Of a stretch of DNA of 64,000 nt, positions 32,664-44,314 are shown piece by piece. This DNA is from Diphasiastrum complanatum (taxonomy: Eukaryota > Streptophyta > Lycopodiopsida > Lycopodiales > Lycopodiaceae). The first letter of the stretch is position 1; every line of letters begins with the position of its first letter. The notes under the pieces are model-generated. The model was not told the DNA's origin. It was given only the letters and a program-made list of their open reading frames with translations, and made no database searches. Location: NCBI GenBank assembly GCA_029204225.1, contig CM055097.1, positions 3,256,620 to 3,320,619 on the forward strand, in the 5' to 3' direction. The position numbers were made by a program, and so were the translations under genes.

Positions 32664-33810
32664 AGTAAACAAAAGAATATCACTCTGTCGATACAACATA
32701 GACAATTTTCTGAAGAAGCATTTGTGATAGATGGCGGTTCAGGAGTTAACCTGATTTCTACAAAGCTATGTACAAAATGGGGCCTTACAAAGATTAAGCC
32801 TATTACTTTTGCTATTAAGCTAGCTGTTCAAACGACAGTTCGTCCATGAGGAATGGTGGAAGATATACTTGTCAAGATTGCAAGAATACAGTTCGTCATT
32901 ACTTTCGTCATGATTGACTTACCAGAAGCACCAAATGTCTACCGAATTCTATTAGGACGTCCATGGTTACGAGTTGCGCAAGTAATTCATAACTGGGGTA
33001 CTGGAAAAATCACTTTTGAAAATTGTGAACGTGTAGTTAAAGTTGATCCTATGACTTAGACTATCAAACCAGTGGCTCAAAAAGCGGATGATTTTGATTC
33101 ATCAACAACGGATCACACTTGTGATCGACCAAAAAAAAAATTGGGAGTTCGCTACGATTCTCCAACGGATATTGTCAATTGGAACGAAGCTCTTGCAACA
33201 ATTGATTGTACAGCAGGATATGTGTGTCAACAAGATATTCAATCAGAGATGAGCGAGATTTTCTTATTAGATCAAACTTTGGATACACCAATTACGTTTC
33301 CACTAAATGTGCTGAATGTAGCTTGGATATCAACAGAACCTATACTAGATCCAATTGAGGATGATCTCATACCAGTGAGCCATGCCTTAACTTATGATGG
33401 CAATGCAGAACTTATGGATGAACAGACCAGATTTGGAGTGCGTAATATTCTTGATGCACCAACAATCAAATCGCCCAAAGCAGTTATATTGAAGGGAGAC
33501 AGGATCACACGGTCGATGATGAAGAAAGAAGCTAAGCAAGATTGTAATACGGTCCTGAAATAGAAAAATCCCCCTCAAAAGATTGATTCCAAGGAAGTGC
33601 CACCCTTATTGGATAAAGGCAAAGGAAAAGTCAAGAATGATTCTTCAAGTCAGATTTCCAGCAAGACATCATCGTCTAGGAAGTCTTCACATGTGAAGGA
33701 AGATTTATCATCTCGAAAGTCATCACCTCCACGATCAATTCCTGCTAAGAAGGCTAAACGAAGATCCAAGACAAGTCCTTTCGAAAAAGAACAAGCAAAT
33801 GTAGTCTAGC
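32664..33810 (+). pseudogene. Gypsy L protease and linker
   Basis: The protease motif VIDGGSGVNLIS lies near 32729-32764 (active site D-G-G-S), followed by ISTKLCTKWGL. After a TGA (32847-32849) come the flap-like block RIQFVITFVMIDLP and ILLGRPWLR (32853-33059). The linker 33072-33810 has a serine/lysine-rich tail (SRKSS repeats). The same blocks lie in R1 and R2 in inverted orientation. Confidence 0.8.
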
Positions 33811-33815
33811 ATGAT

Positions 33816-35541
33816 ATGCCAGAGCATTTTAAATGTTATACACTGGATGATGTAGTTATCATATTACCTAAAGCACATCGTGAACTTGAAGAACACATGC
33901 CGGAATCTAAAGAGGTTTACAATGGCCCAGCTAGGACGCAGCCAATGAATCTTGCAGTACCAGGAGAACCGAAAAAGATTGTACAAGTGGGATCACAACT
34001 TACTCCTGAACAGTATCAAGCACTCTGTTTGTTACTTATTAAGTATCAAGATTGCTTTGCATGGACTTATCAAGATTTGAAGGGTATTCCGACATCAGTG
34101 ATTGAACATACCATACCTTTAGTACCTGATGCAGTACCAAAGGTTACAAAGTTCTATCACTGTAATCCTAATGTGGCAGATCTGATAAAGAAAGAACTTC
34201 AAAGATTGCTTGACGCCGATTTCATTTATGAGATCGAGCATACCTAATGGATTTCACCGATTTTCATTGTTCCTAAGAAAAATGAGAAATTGCGAATCTG
34301 TGTGAATCTCAAAGCATTGAATAAAGTGACACGGAAGGATCACTTTCAGTTACCTTTTATTGAAAGCATTTTGGATCGCCTTGCTGAAGCGGAAGCTTAT
34401 ACTTTCCTGGATGGATTTAGTGGTTACAACCAGGTTAAGATTGCACCTGTCGATCGCCACAAAACTGATTTTGCAAGAGAATGGGGCACCTATGCTTACA
34501 AAGTAATGTCATTTGGACTCTGTAATGCACCAAGTTCATTCCAAAGAGTAATGCAATTTGCCTTTAAAGATTATCTGCAGAAATTCCTTGAAATTTACTT
34601 GGACGACTTGGGAGTTCATAGTACAGATACAGACCACCTGGATCGATTGGAGAAAGTATTTGAAAGATGCCACAAATATCAAATTTTTCTAAATCCAGAA
34701 AAATGCTAGATATGGGTTTCGCACGAAGTTGTGCTTGGACATGTGATATCAAGACATGGTATTGCCACCGATTATTCTAAGATCAAAGTTATTGTGGAAT
34801 TGCCACCGCCAGCAACAATTCGAGGAGTTTATGGGTCATGCGAACTACTATCGAATTTTTATTATCTTCTTTGCGGATTTAGCACGACCTATATACAAAC
34901 TAACTATTGTTCCTATTTGGACAGTAGAGGCGTTAGAAGCCTTTGAAAAACTAAAAAAAGCATTATCTTCAGCACCGATACTAGGTTCTCCAGATTGGAC
35001 ATTAGAGTTTCATGTTCATACAGATGCCTCAAAATACGCCATTGGATCAGTTTTGACGCAACCAAGTGACTATAAGAAGGATTATCCTATACGATTTGCA
35101 AGCAGACAGCTTATAGATTCAGAGAAGAATTATTCAACAACAGAATGTGAAGCGCTAGCCATGATTTTTTCTGTTCGAAAATTTCGTCACTACCTCATGG
35201 AAATGCACTTTGCATTTTATACGGATCATAAACCGTTACTTTACTTGGTAAATAAGACGTGTAATACTGGACGTATTCCAAGATGGTTATTATTATTGAC
35301 TGAATTTGACTTTCGAATTGTGGTAAAAAAGGGGAAGCAACATTATCTAGCCGATCATGTTTTGCGAATTGAATCCGCACCAGTTAATACTAAAGTGGAT
35401 AATGAACTGCCAAATGCTGCGTGGTTCTATGTTGAAGCAGTACCTGAGTGGGTGGCAGATATTGTTGAGTACCTGATGCTAGGACAACCGAATGACTCTT
35501 TGACAAAAGTACTGAAGAGACAATTGATTCATAAGGCATGA
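33816..35541 (+). pseudogene. Gypsy L RT-RNase H, first copy
   Basis: Begins MPEHFKCYTLDDVVIILPKA. RT blocks are FIVPKKNEKLRICVNLKALN, YTFLDGFSGYNQVKIAP, FGLCNAPSSFQRVMQFAF and the catalytic EIYLDDLG. RNase H shows HTDASKYAIGSVLTQ, STTECEALAMIF and FYTDHKPLLYLV. Stops interrupt it at about 34245 (TAA before WISP) and 34707 (TAG after NPEKC), with a small frame change near 34750-34830. It breaks off at 35537 into a second copy of the linker. Confidence 0.9.
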
Positions 35542-35937
35542 CATCATCGTCTAGGAAGTCTTCACCTGTGAAGAAAGATTTATCATCCTGAAAGTCATCA
35601 CCTCCACGATCAATTCCTACTAAGAAGGCTAAACAAAGATCCAAGACAAGTCCTTTCGAAAAAGAACAGGCAAATGTAGTCCAACATGATATGCCAGAGC
35701 ATTTTAAACGTTATACACTGGATGAGGTGGTTATCATATTACCTAAAGCACATCGTGAACCTGAAGAACACGTCGAAATCTAGAGAGGTTTACGATGGCC
35801 CAACTAGGACGCAACCAATGAATCTTGCTGAACTAGGAGAACCGAAAAAGATTGTACAAGTGGGATCACAACTTACTCCTGAACAGTATCAAGCACTCCG
35901 TTTGTTACTTATAAAATATCAAGATTGCTTTGCATGG
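35538..35937 (+). repeat. Duplicated linker block in Gypsy L pol
   Basis: About 400 bp repeating 33665-34062 (serine-rich linker to the DCFAW codons). It joins abruptly on both sides: RNase H end to linker at about 35540, then DCFAW back to KRRSKTSPFEKE at about 35937. Confidence 0.85.
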
Positions 35938-38856
35938 CTAAACAAAGATCCAAGACAAGTCCTTTCGAAAAAGAACAGGCAAATGTAGTCCAACATGATA
36001 TGCCAGAGCATTTTAAATGTTATACACTGGATGATGTAGTTATCATATTACCTAAAGCACATCGTGAACCTAAAGAACACATGCCAGAATCTAGAGAGGT
36101 TTACAATGGCCCAGCTAGGACGCAGCCAATGAATCTTGCAGTACCAGGAGAACCGGAAAAGATTGTACAAGTGGGATCACAACTTACTCCTGAACAATAT
36201 CAAGCACTATGTTTGTTACTTATTAAGTATCAAGATTGCTTTGCATGGACTTATCAAGATTTGAAGGGTATTTCGACATCAGTGATTGAACATACCATAC
36301 CTTTAGTACCTGATGTAGTTCCAAAGGTTACAAAGTTCTATCGTTGTAATCCTAATGTGGCAGATCTGATAAAGAAAGAACTTCAGAGATTGCTTGACGC
36401 CGATTTCATTTATGAGATCGAGCATACATAATGGATTTCATCGATTGTCATTGTTCCTAAGAAAAATGGGAAATTGCGAATCTGTGTGAATTTCAAAGAA
36501 TTGAATAAAGTGAGAAGGATCACTTTCTGTTACCTTTTACTGAAAGCATTTTGGATCACGTTGCTGGAGCAGAAGCTTATAGTTATCTGGATGCACCTGC
36601 CGATCGCCACAAAATTGCTTTTGCAATAGAATGAGGCACCTATGCTTACAAAGTAATGTCGTTCGGACTCTATAATGCACCAAGTTCATTCCAAAGAATA
36701 ATGCAATTTGCCTTTAAAGATTATCTGCAGAAATTCCTTGAAATTTACTTGGACGACTTGGGAGTTCATAGTACAGATACAGACCACCTAGATCGATTGG
36801 AGAAAGTATTTGAAAGATGCCACAAATATCAAATTTCTCTAAATCCAGAAAAATGCTAGATATGGGTTTCGCACGGAGTTGTGCTTGGACATGTGATATC
36901 AAGACATGGTATTGCCACCGATTATTCTAAGATCAAAGTTATTGTGGAATTGCCACCGCCAGCAACAATTCAAGGAGTTTATGTGTTTGTGGGTCATGCG
37001 AACTACTATCGAATTTCTATTATCTTCTTTGCGGATTTAGCATGACCTATATACAAACTAACTATTGTTCCTATTTGGACTGTAGAGGCGTTAGAAGCCT
37101 TTGAAAAGTTAGAAAAAAAATCAACTTCAGCACCAATACTGTGTTCTCTAAATTGGTCATTAGAGTTTCATACGGATGCCTCAAAATACGCCATTGGATC
37201 AGTTTTGACGCAGCCAGGTGACTATAAGAAGGATTATCCTATACGATTTGCATGTAGACAGCTTACAGATTCAGAGAAGAATTATTCAACAACTAAACAT
37301 GAAGCGCTAGCCATGATTTTTTTTGTTTAAAAATTTCGTCACTACCTCATGGAAACGCACTTTGCATTTTATACGGATCATCAACCGTTACTTTACTTGG
37401 TAAAGAAGACATGTAATACTGGACGTATTCCAAGATGGTTATTATTATTGACTGAATTTGACTTTCGAATTGTGGTTCGAAAGGGAAAGCAACATTATCT
37501 AGCCGATCACGTTTCGTGAATTGAATCCGCACCAGTTAATACTGAAGTGGATGATGAACTGACAGATGTTGCGTGGTTCTATGTTGAAGTAGTACCGGAG
37601 TGGGCGACAGATATTGTTGAGTACCTGATGCTAGAACAACCGAATGACTCTTTGACAAAAGTACAGAAGAGACAATTGATTCATAAGGCTCAACCTTATC
37701 AATTAATTGTAGGACAATTGTACCATCGTGGATCAGATAATATTTTACAAAGATGTGTTTTACCGCATGAAGTACCAAATTTAATCATGTTTTCACATAA
37801 TGGCATGGGTGGAGGACACTTCTCTATAGATATTACTATTCGCAAACTTTTGCAATCCGGTTGTTGGTGGCCTACGCTTCATAAGGACACAGAAAATTTT
37901 ATTCAGACATGTGATGTTTGCCAGCGAGCTCAACGACCTACTCGACAGAATTATGAACCCTTACATCCGGTTTTATCGCAATCACCGTTTGAAAAATGGG
38001 GACTGGATTATGTTGGTCCTATTCATCCTGCTGGGCAAGGATCTCAGGCCCGATACATTATCGTCACAAGTGATTATATGACCAAGTGGGTTGAAGCCAA
38101 AGCTGTCAAAGTGGCTGATGCGAAATCTACGACCAAGTTTCTATATGGAAATATTATAATCAGATTTGGATGTCCGATCAAGATTGTCAGTGATCGGGGT
38201 ACACACTTTGTTAATCAAACAATAAAGTATTTACTGGAAGATTTTTTTGTTATACACATATTTAGTACTCCCTATTATCCTAGAGGGAATGGCCAAGCTG
38301 AATCTTTCACACCATTATGACAAAGACAATTGAAGCTAGTCGGTCTGATTGGGAATATAAACTGTATGCAACATTGTGGGCATTCAGAACCGCTTACAAA
38401 AATAGTACAAATCAGACACCTTTTCAACTGGTTTATGGTCAAGATGCTGTTATGCCAATTGAATCTTTGATCCCATCTTTACGCATAGCAGCAACGGAAC
38501 GATTAAATGATGATATGTCTTTACAACTCCATCATGAAGGGTTGCACAAATTATGTGAAACCCGATTGATGGCAGTTCATGCCTTAGCAGCAAAGAAAGC
38601 CCGCCACAAGGCATGGCACGATCATCGATTGCACAAGAAAGATCTGAAAGCAGGAGATCTTGCATTGATGTACAAAACCAAGCTGATCAAGGGTAAGTTG
38701 AAGTTTACCGAGGAAGGCCCGTATAAAGTAAAGGAAATCCTGAACTATGGCGCAGTAATTCTTGAGCACTTGGATGGAAAATGATTTGATACTCCGGTAA
38801 ATGGCAATCGATTATGCAAGTTTTGGCAACCTGCTTCGCCAATTCAGCAAGCTTGA
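35938..38856 (+). pseudogene. Gypsy L RT-RNase H-integrase, second copy
   Basis: Repeats the linker and RT (YLDDLG near 36750), with the same stops as the first copy (TAA before WIS, TAG after NPEKC), and loses about 35 bp in the RT finger region. RNase H follows, then the integrase: H2C2 zinc domain (HNGMGGGHFS...CDVCQRAQ), core D in GLDYVGP, D in IVSDRGTHF, E in GNGQAES, and C-terminal GPY module (EEGPYKVKEIL) to the TGA at 38854. A short deletion after QAES shifts the frame near 38300. Stops shared with copy 1 mean that decay came before the duplication. Confidence 0.9.
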
Positions 38857-39659
38857 TTTCAATGGATTTTTTCATTTATTTGTTTTTCAGTATTTAATTT
38901 GCTGAGTTTTTTTGGAAAAAGATAGTTAAAAAATAAAAATAAAAATAAGGAAAGACTGATGAGCAAAAGTCAAGAAGTCATTAGCATAAGAAAAAGGAAG
39001 CACAGTATTTTTTTTTTATGGAAAATGACTTATAAAATTACTGATTGGGACAGATTTGGCCAATACATGATCATAAACCTTTGTTGAGCTCTTAGATTGT
39101 ACATCCACCCTTGATTTATCTAAATTGAGACGGGCGAAGGTTCCTGACAAGAGAAAATTCAATTTTTGAGTTAGGCAAATGTTTAGTGATATGTAATTTT
39201 GGAAACCTTCGTCGGACATCATAACCTCATTATGAATCTTTGCCGACCTGCTAGATGATCTTAAAATGTCAAAATTAGGTTGTCCATAGGTTCATATTGT
39301 GAAAAAATGCATTTATGATAGTACTTGGACGAAGGACCCTCCTGGGCGAAGGTTCACTTTGCCAACCCTGAAAAACGTTCGCCTGATAGGTTCAGATCCC
39401 TTAAAACCTTCGCCGACATTTTTATAGCCTATTTTTGCAATACTGTACATGCCTACAAATTTTTGTTCAGAACTGATCAGCCAAACTACTATTCAGTGTA
39501 ATGGACCCACCAAATTCACCTATAACTTGGCTGAATTCGATTCATTCCTCACTTGTGCTAGCGAAGCTTTTGCGAATTTTTCTTAGAACCAAAGCCTTTC
39601 AAAATTCATGTATTGCCTTCTGATACACTTTCACGCGTTATAATTCCTTTCTTATCATC
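38857..39659 (+). other. Noncoding region between pol and ORF3 in Gypsy L
   Basis: About 800 bp with an A-rich stretch (38925-39020), then seven or so copies of GCGAAGG/CCTTCGCC in both orientations. Inverted counterpart: 42379-43141. Confidence 0.7.
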
Positions 39660-39883
39660 ATGTCTTCTACCGATACTTCTCAGTCTCCGCGCTATACTAT
39701 CCATTGTGATGTTCCATCTGCAACGGACATCATGATTCTTCCTAGCACAAGCATGGTCACTCAATGGATGACCCTTGTGGAGCCTCTGCTCACTATAATG
39801 GGTATTCATGAGAGAGCCTTGTCAGGTCACATCAATATGGATTTCATCACTCTTGCCTTCAGTACGTGGAAGGAAGAGAAATC
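39660..39883 (+). pseudogene. Gypsy L ORF3, first 75 codons
   Basis: MSSTDTSQSPRYTIH..., then MTLVEPLLTIMGIHERA and MDFITLAFSTWKEE. Identical in layout to the start of ORF3 in R1 (42378 downward). It is cut at 39883, where the sequence switches to a reversed LTR. Function unknown. Confidence 0.75.
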
Positions 39884-39884
39884 T

Positions 39885-40228
39885 AATGAACATCAGGAGC
39901 AACTCGAGTTGGTCCCTTTTTATAGTAGAGAGGAGGATTCTGGCCTCTGAATCCTATTGGTCCAGTCTTGCCTCTCTTTTATTCAAATTTAAAAAAGTGT
40001 GGGAACCATCAAAATTGGAGGGGAACCCAACTTTATTCACTAACTTGACATTTAGGCCCTGTGACATTAAAAGTCTCGCAAAAAGGCCTAAAGTCCTTTA
40101 TTAACTTTTAACTAATCAATCAAATAACTATGTGATCATCAGGTTGGACTTACACACGCAGGGTGCCAAATCCCTCTCACTTATTAACTAGGGTTAGGAT
40201 TGTCTTGGGATCCGCAAACCCTCCAACA
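39885..40228 (-). repeat. Truncated 3' LTR of Gypsy R1 (U3 only)
   Basis: On the - strand it starts TGTTGGAGGG at 40228 and runs through U3 and the TATA box (39917-39925). It stops at 39885, about 40 bases past the TATA box and so close to the expected transcription start. The rest of the LTR (R and U5) is missing. It abuts Gypsy L in head-to-head fashion. Confidence 0.9.
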
Positions 40229-40246
40229 GTATCCCCCACCAAAACT
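40229..40246 (-). other. Polypurine tract of Gypsy R1
   Basis: On the - strand TTTTGGTGGGGGATAC lies directly before the 3' LTR start, marking the end of the internal region. Confidence 0.65.
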
Positions 40247-42378
40247 GGTGGCGGTCCCACGATGATGAGGATGGACTTGCTTGTACTGCCGGTATGGTTG
40301 GCGGTTGATTTGCTAGATCTGGAGCTCACCCCCTCGTCCATGCTCGAATCAATCCCTGTATCCATTGGTACAGCTTCTTGGTGCAGAGGGGAGAATGGCG
40401 GCATGACCGGGACTCAGATTTGTGGTCCGGCTTCCAACACTTGAGCGACTGGTTTTTCATAGGCAGGGATAGTCTCTTTTGCCTTTGCCAACTCGGTTGA
40501 AGCTGCTCCTTTGAACCTATCAAAGCGGCCTTGGAATTCTTGAAGGGCCACCTTGTATGTTTTCACTTTTTTGGATAAATACGCAATCACCGTCGATGTG
40601 ACCGGATGATGGGGTATTTGCGTTTGCAAATAGGCATCACGCTCAAGGGCGGTCACATCCAATTCACCTTGAAGCCGTGTGCGATCTTGTTTGGCCATCT
40701 ATAATTGCGCCTTCAGCAGCTGCACCTGTTGCTTGGCATCTTGCACTGCCTTATCTACCTGATCATGTGCGGTTGTCAGGGCATTTTGCAAGGAGCTGAT
40801 GTAGGTTTCCAAGCGATCAGCTTGTTGTTGGGCCAACTTCTTTTCGCTTTCTGTCTTATCTTCATGTTGTTTGGCTATCTTTACCTCTCGATCCAGCTGG
40901 ACAATTTTCTGGTTGATTAGAGTGTTTTCGGATCCTAGAACAGAGATCCTCTGCTCCATTTTCTTCTTCTTATCCAGCATAGACTGGATCACTTGGCCAA
41001 GGCTTGAAACCAACCCTAGAGCATCACCAGAATCTACGATCGTGGAGGTGGCAGCAGCAGGAGAACCTGATGGTACTGTCGTTGGTAGGCGTGGAATAGG
41101 TGCCACCGTCTCTTCTTCTTCAAAAGTATCCTCCTCTTCAAACCCTTCAGGCACCGTGGCGTCGAACTACTTTGGTGACTTTATAGCTGTGTCGACCCGA
41201 AGTGTGGCTGGGCTACCCTGTGTGTGTGGTTGCTGACTGACATCTTCGACACCAACAATAGATTCATGGATATGCCCGAATCCTCTTCCAGGGGATTGGG
41301 GTTCAAAGGGCGCTGGGCCAAAGATTTTGGTGGTCCCAAGGGGGTCGGAATCATCGAACATATCCATGAAGAACTGTGTGTTGGGTGAGGTTGCTTCGGT
41401 GTGCGGGGGTGAGGCGGCCTGGGCAGCTGTGATGGGAATGGTAGGCCCAATGGTCACAGACTGTGCTTGAACAGGAGTAGAGGCGAGGGGAATGAGAAGT
41501 TCAATGCGAATAGCAGCAGGGGGTGGAAACACAGCTAACGAGGTATGCCTAGTGCGACGTCGTGACACGGAAGGCGAGTCAAGAATTACGATCCTGCTGC
41601 GTGGACAACGACGAATATGAGATCTTGAGACCTGATGGGATGATTCTGTCGGTGCTTCTTCGTAGATCGAAAGCACGGAATCCAGGTGGAAGCCATGGAT
41701 TCTATTTTTTAAGTGAGAAGTGACAAAGAGGGACAATAAAGAGCCAACAGTGAACTGCTGCTTTGTATTGGCCTTAATAGCTCGCTTGAGCTCACCAAAA
41801 ACATTCTTGAACCAATTATATGGTTCAAGAGGGCTTTGGCCAACTTAGTGTGGGACTCCACTTTCCGTAAAGGATTTGAGATGTGATGCGGTCTTTCTTG
41901 ATGTTGCCAACCATCAGGAAATTATTCAATAGCTGGGCAGCTGCGTGGATGGAAGGCTCAGTGATGGCTTTCAAAAGGTAGCCATCATTGGTCCAGTGCA
42001 GATTGTTGGTGAGGTCAATAAATGGCTCGATGGCATGTTTGGCGTGCTTGTGATTCGGTGAGGCCTGCATACCACATAATATTCCTATAGCTGCAAGTGC
42101 GGCCTCAGTGACGCGCACTTTGTGTGTGGCTCCCTAGAAGGTGACATAAAATTTGGATTTGTCTTCCTTCCACGTACTGAAGGCAAGAGTGATGAAATCC
42201 ATATTGATACGTCCCGAAAAGGTTCTCTCATGAATACCCATTGCACTGAGTAGAGGCTCCGCAAGGGTCATCCACTGAGTGACCATGCTTGTGCTATGAA
42301 GAATCATGATGTCCGTTGCAGATGGAACATCATGATGGATAGTATAGCGCGGAGACTGGGAAGTATCGATAGAAGACA
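40247..42378 (-). pseudogene. ORF3 of Gypsy R1, uncharacterised coiled-coil protein
   Basis: About 700 codons on the - strand. The start is ATG at 42378 (MSSIDTSQSPRYTIHHDV). One TAG lies at about 42127, a frame change near 41800-41825, then a single frame to the LTR with three further stops (near 41165, 40697 and 40412). The N-terminal 190 residues look globular (WKEDKSKFYVTF, HKHAKHAIEPFIDLT). The middle is proline/serine-rich and acidic. A long heptad-rich coiled coil (LDKKKKMEQRISVLGSEN... to LLKAQL) spans about 41030-40700, and a second helical part follows. There is no signal peptide or membrane segment, so I do not call it env. Its place after pol matches the extra ORF of Athila/Tat elements. 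Confidence 0.7.
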
Positions 42379-43141
42379 TGCTGATCAGAAAGGAATTATA
42401 GATGCGTGAAAGTGTATCAGAAGGCAATGCATGAAATTTGGAAGGCTTTGGTTGCAAGAAAAATTCGCAAGAGCTTCGCTAGCACAAGTGAGGAATGAAT
42501 CGAATTCAGCCAACTTATAGGTGAATTTGGTGGGTCCATTACACTGAATAGTAGTTTGACTGATCAATTTTGAACAAAAATTTGCAGGCATGTCCAGTCT
42601 TGTAAAAATAGGCTATAAAAATCTCGACGAAGGTTTTTAGGGATCTGAACCTATCAGGCGAACGTTTTTCAGGGCTGGTGAAGGATGAACCTTCGCCCAA
42701 GTACTGTCATAAATGCATTTTTTCACAATTTGGACCTATGGACAACCTAATTTTGACATTTTAAGATCATGTAGCAGGTCGGCAAAGGTTCATAATGAGG
42801 TTATGATGCTCGGCGAAGGTTTTCAAAATGGCATATCACTGAACATTCGCCTAGCTCAAAAATTGAATTTTCTCTTGTCAGGAACCTTCGCCCACCTCAA
42901 TTTAGATAAATCAAGGGTGCATGTACAATTTGAAAGCTCAACGAAGGTTTCTGATACTATATTGGCAAAATCTGTCCCAATCAATAATTTTCTAAGTCAT
43001 TTTCCATAAACAATACTGTGCTCATCAGTCTTTCCTTATTTTTTTCTTTATTTTTTTTAAATGTCTTTTTCCAAAAAAGTCAGCAAATTAAATACTGAAA
43101 ACAAAAAATTGAAAAACAATTAAAATTAAAATATATTGAGA
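42379..43141 (-). other. Noncoding region between pol and ORF3 in Gypsy R1
   Basis: Counterpart of 38857-39659. Contains about eight GCGAAGGTT-like motifs and a T-rich stretch (43035-43065). Confidence 0.7.
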
Positions 43142-44314
43142 TCAGGCTTGCTGAACTGGCGGAGCAGGCTGCCAAAACTTGCGTAATCGGCTGCCATTTA
43201 CAGGAGTATCAAATCGTTTTCCGTCCAAGTGCTCAAGAATTACTGCGCCATAGTTCAGGATTTTTTTCACTTTATACGCGCCTTCCCTGGTAAACTTCAA
43301 CTTACCCTTGATCAGCTTGGTTTTGTACGTCAATGCAAGATCTCCTGCGTTCATATCTTTCTTGTGCAATCGACAATCGTGCCATGCCTTGCAGCGGCTT
43401 TCTCTGCTGCTAAGGCATGAACTGCCATCAATCGGGTTTCACATCATTTGTGCAACGCTTCATGACGGAGTTGTAAAGACATATCATCATTTGATCATTC
43501 CATTGCTACTATGTGTAAAGATGGGATTAAAAATTCAACTGGCATAACAACATCTTGACCATAAACCAGTTGAAAAGGTGTTTGATTTGTACTATTTTTG
43601 TAAGCGGTTCTGAATGCCCATAATGCTGCATGCAGTTTATGTTCCCAATTGGACCAACTTGCTTCAACTGTCTTTGTGATAATGGTGCAAATAGTCTTAT
43701 TGGAAGATTCAGATTGGCCATTCCCTCTGGGATAATAGGGAGTACTAAATCTGTGTATAACAAAAAAATCTTTCAGTAAACACTTTATTGTTTGTTTAAC
43801 AAAGTGTGTACCCCGATCACTAACAATTTCGATCGAACATCCAAATCTGATTATAATATTTTCATATAGAAACTTGGCCATAGATTTTGCATCAGCCACT
43901 TTGATAGCTTTGGCTTCAACCCACTTGGTCATATAATCAGTTGCGACAATAATGTATCAGGCCTGAGATCCTTGCGCATCAGGATGAATAGGACCAACAT
44001 AATCCAGTCCCCATTTTTCAACGGTGCTTGCGATAAAACTGGATGTAAGGGTTCATAATTATGTCGAGTAGGCCGTCGTGCTCGTTGGCAGACATCATAT
44101 GTCTGAATAAAATATTATGTGTCCTTATGAAGCGTAGGCCACCAACAACCGGATTGCAAAAGTTTGCGAACAATAATATTTGTAGAGAAGTGTCCTCCAC
44201 CCATGCCATCATGTGAAAACATGATTAAATCTGGTACTTCATGCGGTAAAACACATCTTCGTAAAATGTTATCTGATCCACGATGGTACAATTGTCCTGC
44301 AATTAATTGATATA
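43142..44314 (-). pseudogene. Gypsy R1 integrase
   Basis: On the - strand it starts near YQLIAGQLYHRGS, then the zinc domain HDGMGGGHFS. A degenerate stretch follows at about 44100-43940 with frame changes, then TKWVEAKAIKVADAK, IVSDRGTHFVKQ, GNGQSES, the C-terminal HKLHAALWAFRTAYKN and GAYKVKKIL to the stop at 43142. DDE residues in the last two blocks are kept. The GPY proline is alanine here (EGAYKV). Confidence 0.85.

Larger units (their letters stand above)
20258..39883 (+). repeat. Left arm of giant imperfect palindrome
   Basis: Sequence from 20258 inward reappears in inverted order in 59955-42156. Matching blocks (left/right) are 20258-20830/59955-59398; 20836-21000 plus 26903-27252/59397-58852; 27253-29403/58851-57727; 29404-29775/57726-57352; Gypsy L 29776-34040/R2 57351-52053; and Gypsy L 3' end 38857-39883/R1 43141-42156. 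Junctions between different transposons are shared, so this is a segmental inverted duplication and not independent insertions. Large differences are the Copia at 21006-26897 (left only), a 1-kb segment at about 27781-28802 (left only), and the R1 and Tat debris (right only). Confidence 0.85.
29776..39883 (+). mobile_element. Gypsy element L (Athila-like), truncated at 3' end
   Basis: 5' LTR, primer-binding site, leader, gag, protease, RT/RNase H, integrase, then a noncoding 3' region and the first codons of ORF3, where it breaks off at the palindrome turn. The 3' LTR is absent. Relative to R2 it has lost about 1 kb covering the leader end and gag N-terminus. Its pol middle is duplicated (33665-35537 against 35938-37690). 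Placement in Athila rests on the primer-binding site type, the GPY/F-type integrase end and an extra ORF after pol. Confidence 0.85.

Noticed and set aside
40247-42378. Env-like protein call for ORF3
   Set aside because: No signal peptide, membrane segment or cleavage site is visible. Coiled coil alone is not enough.
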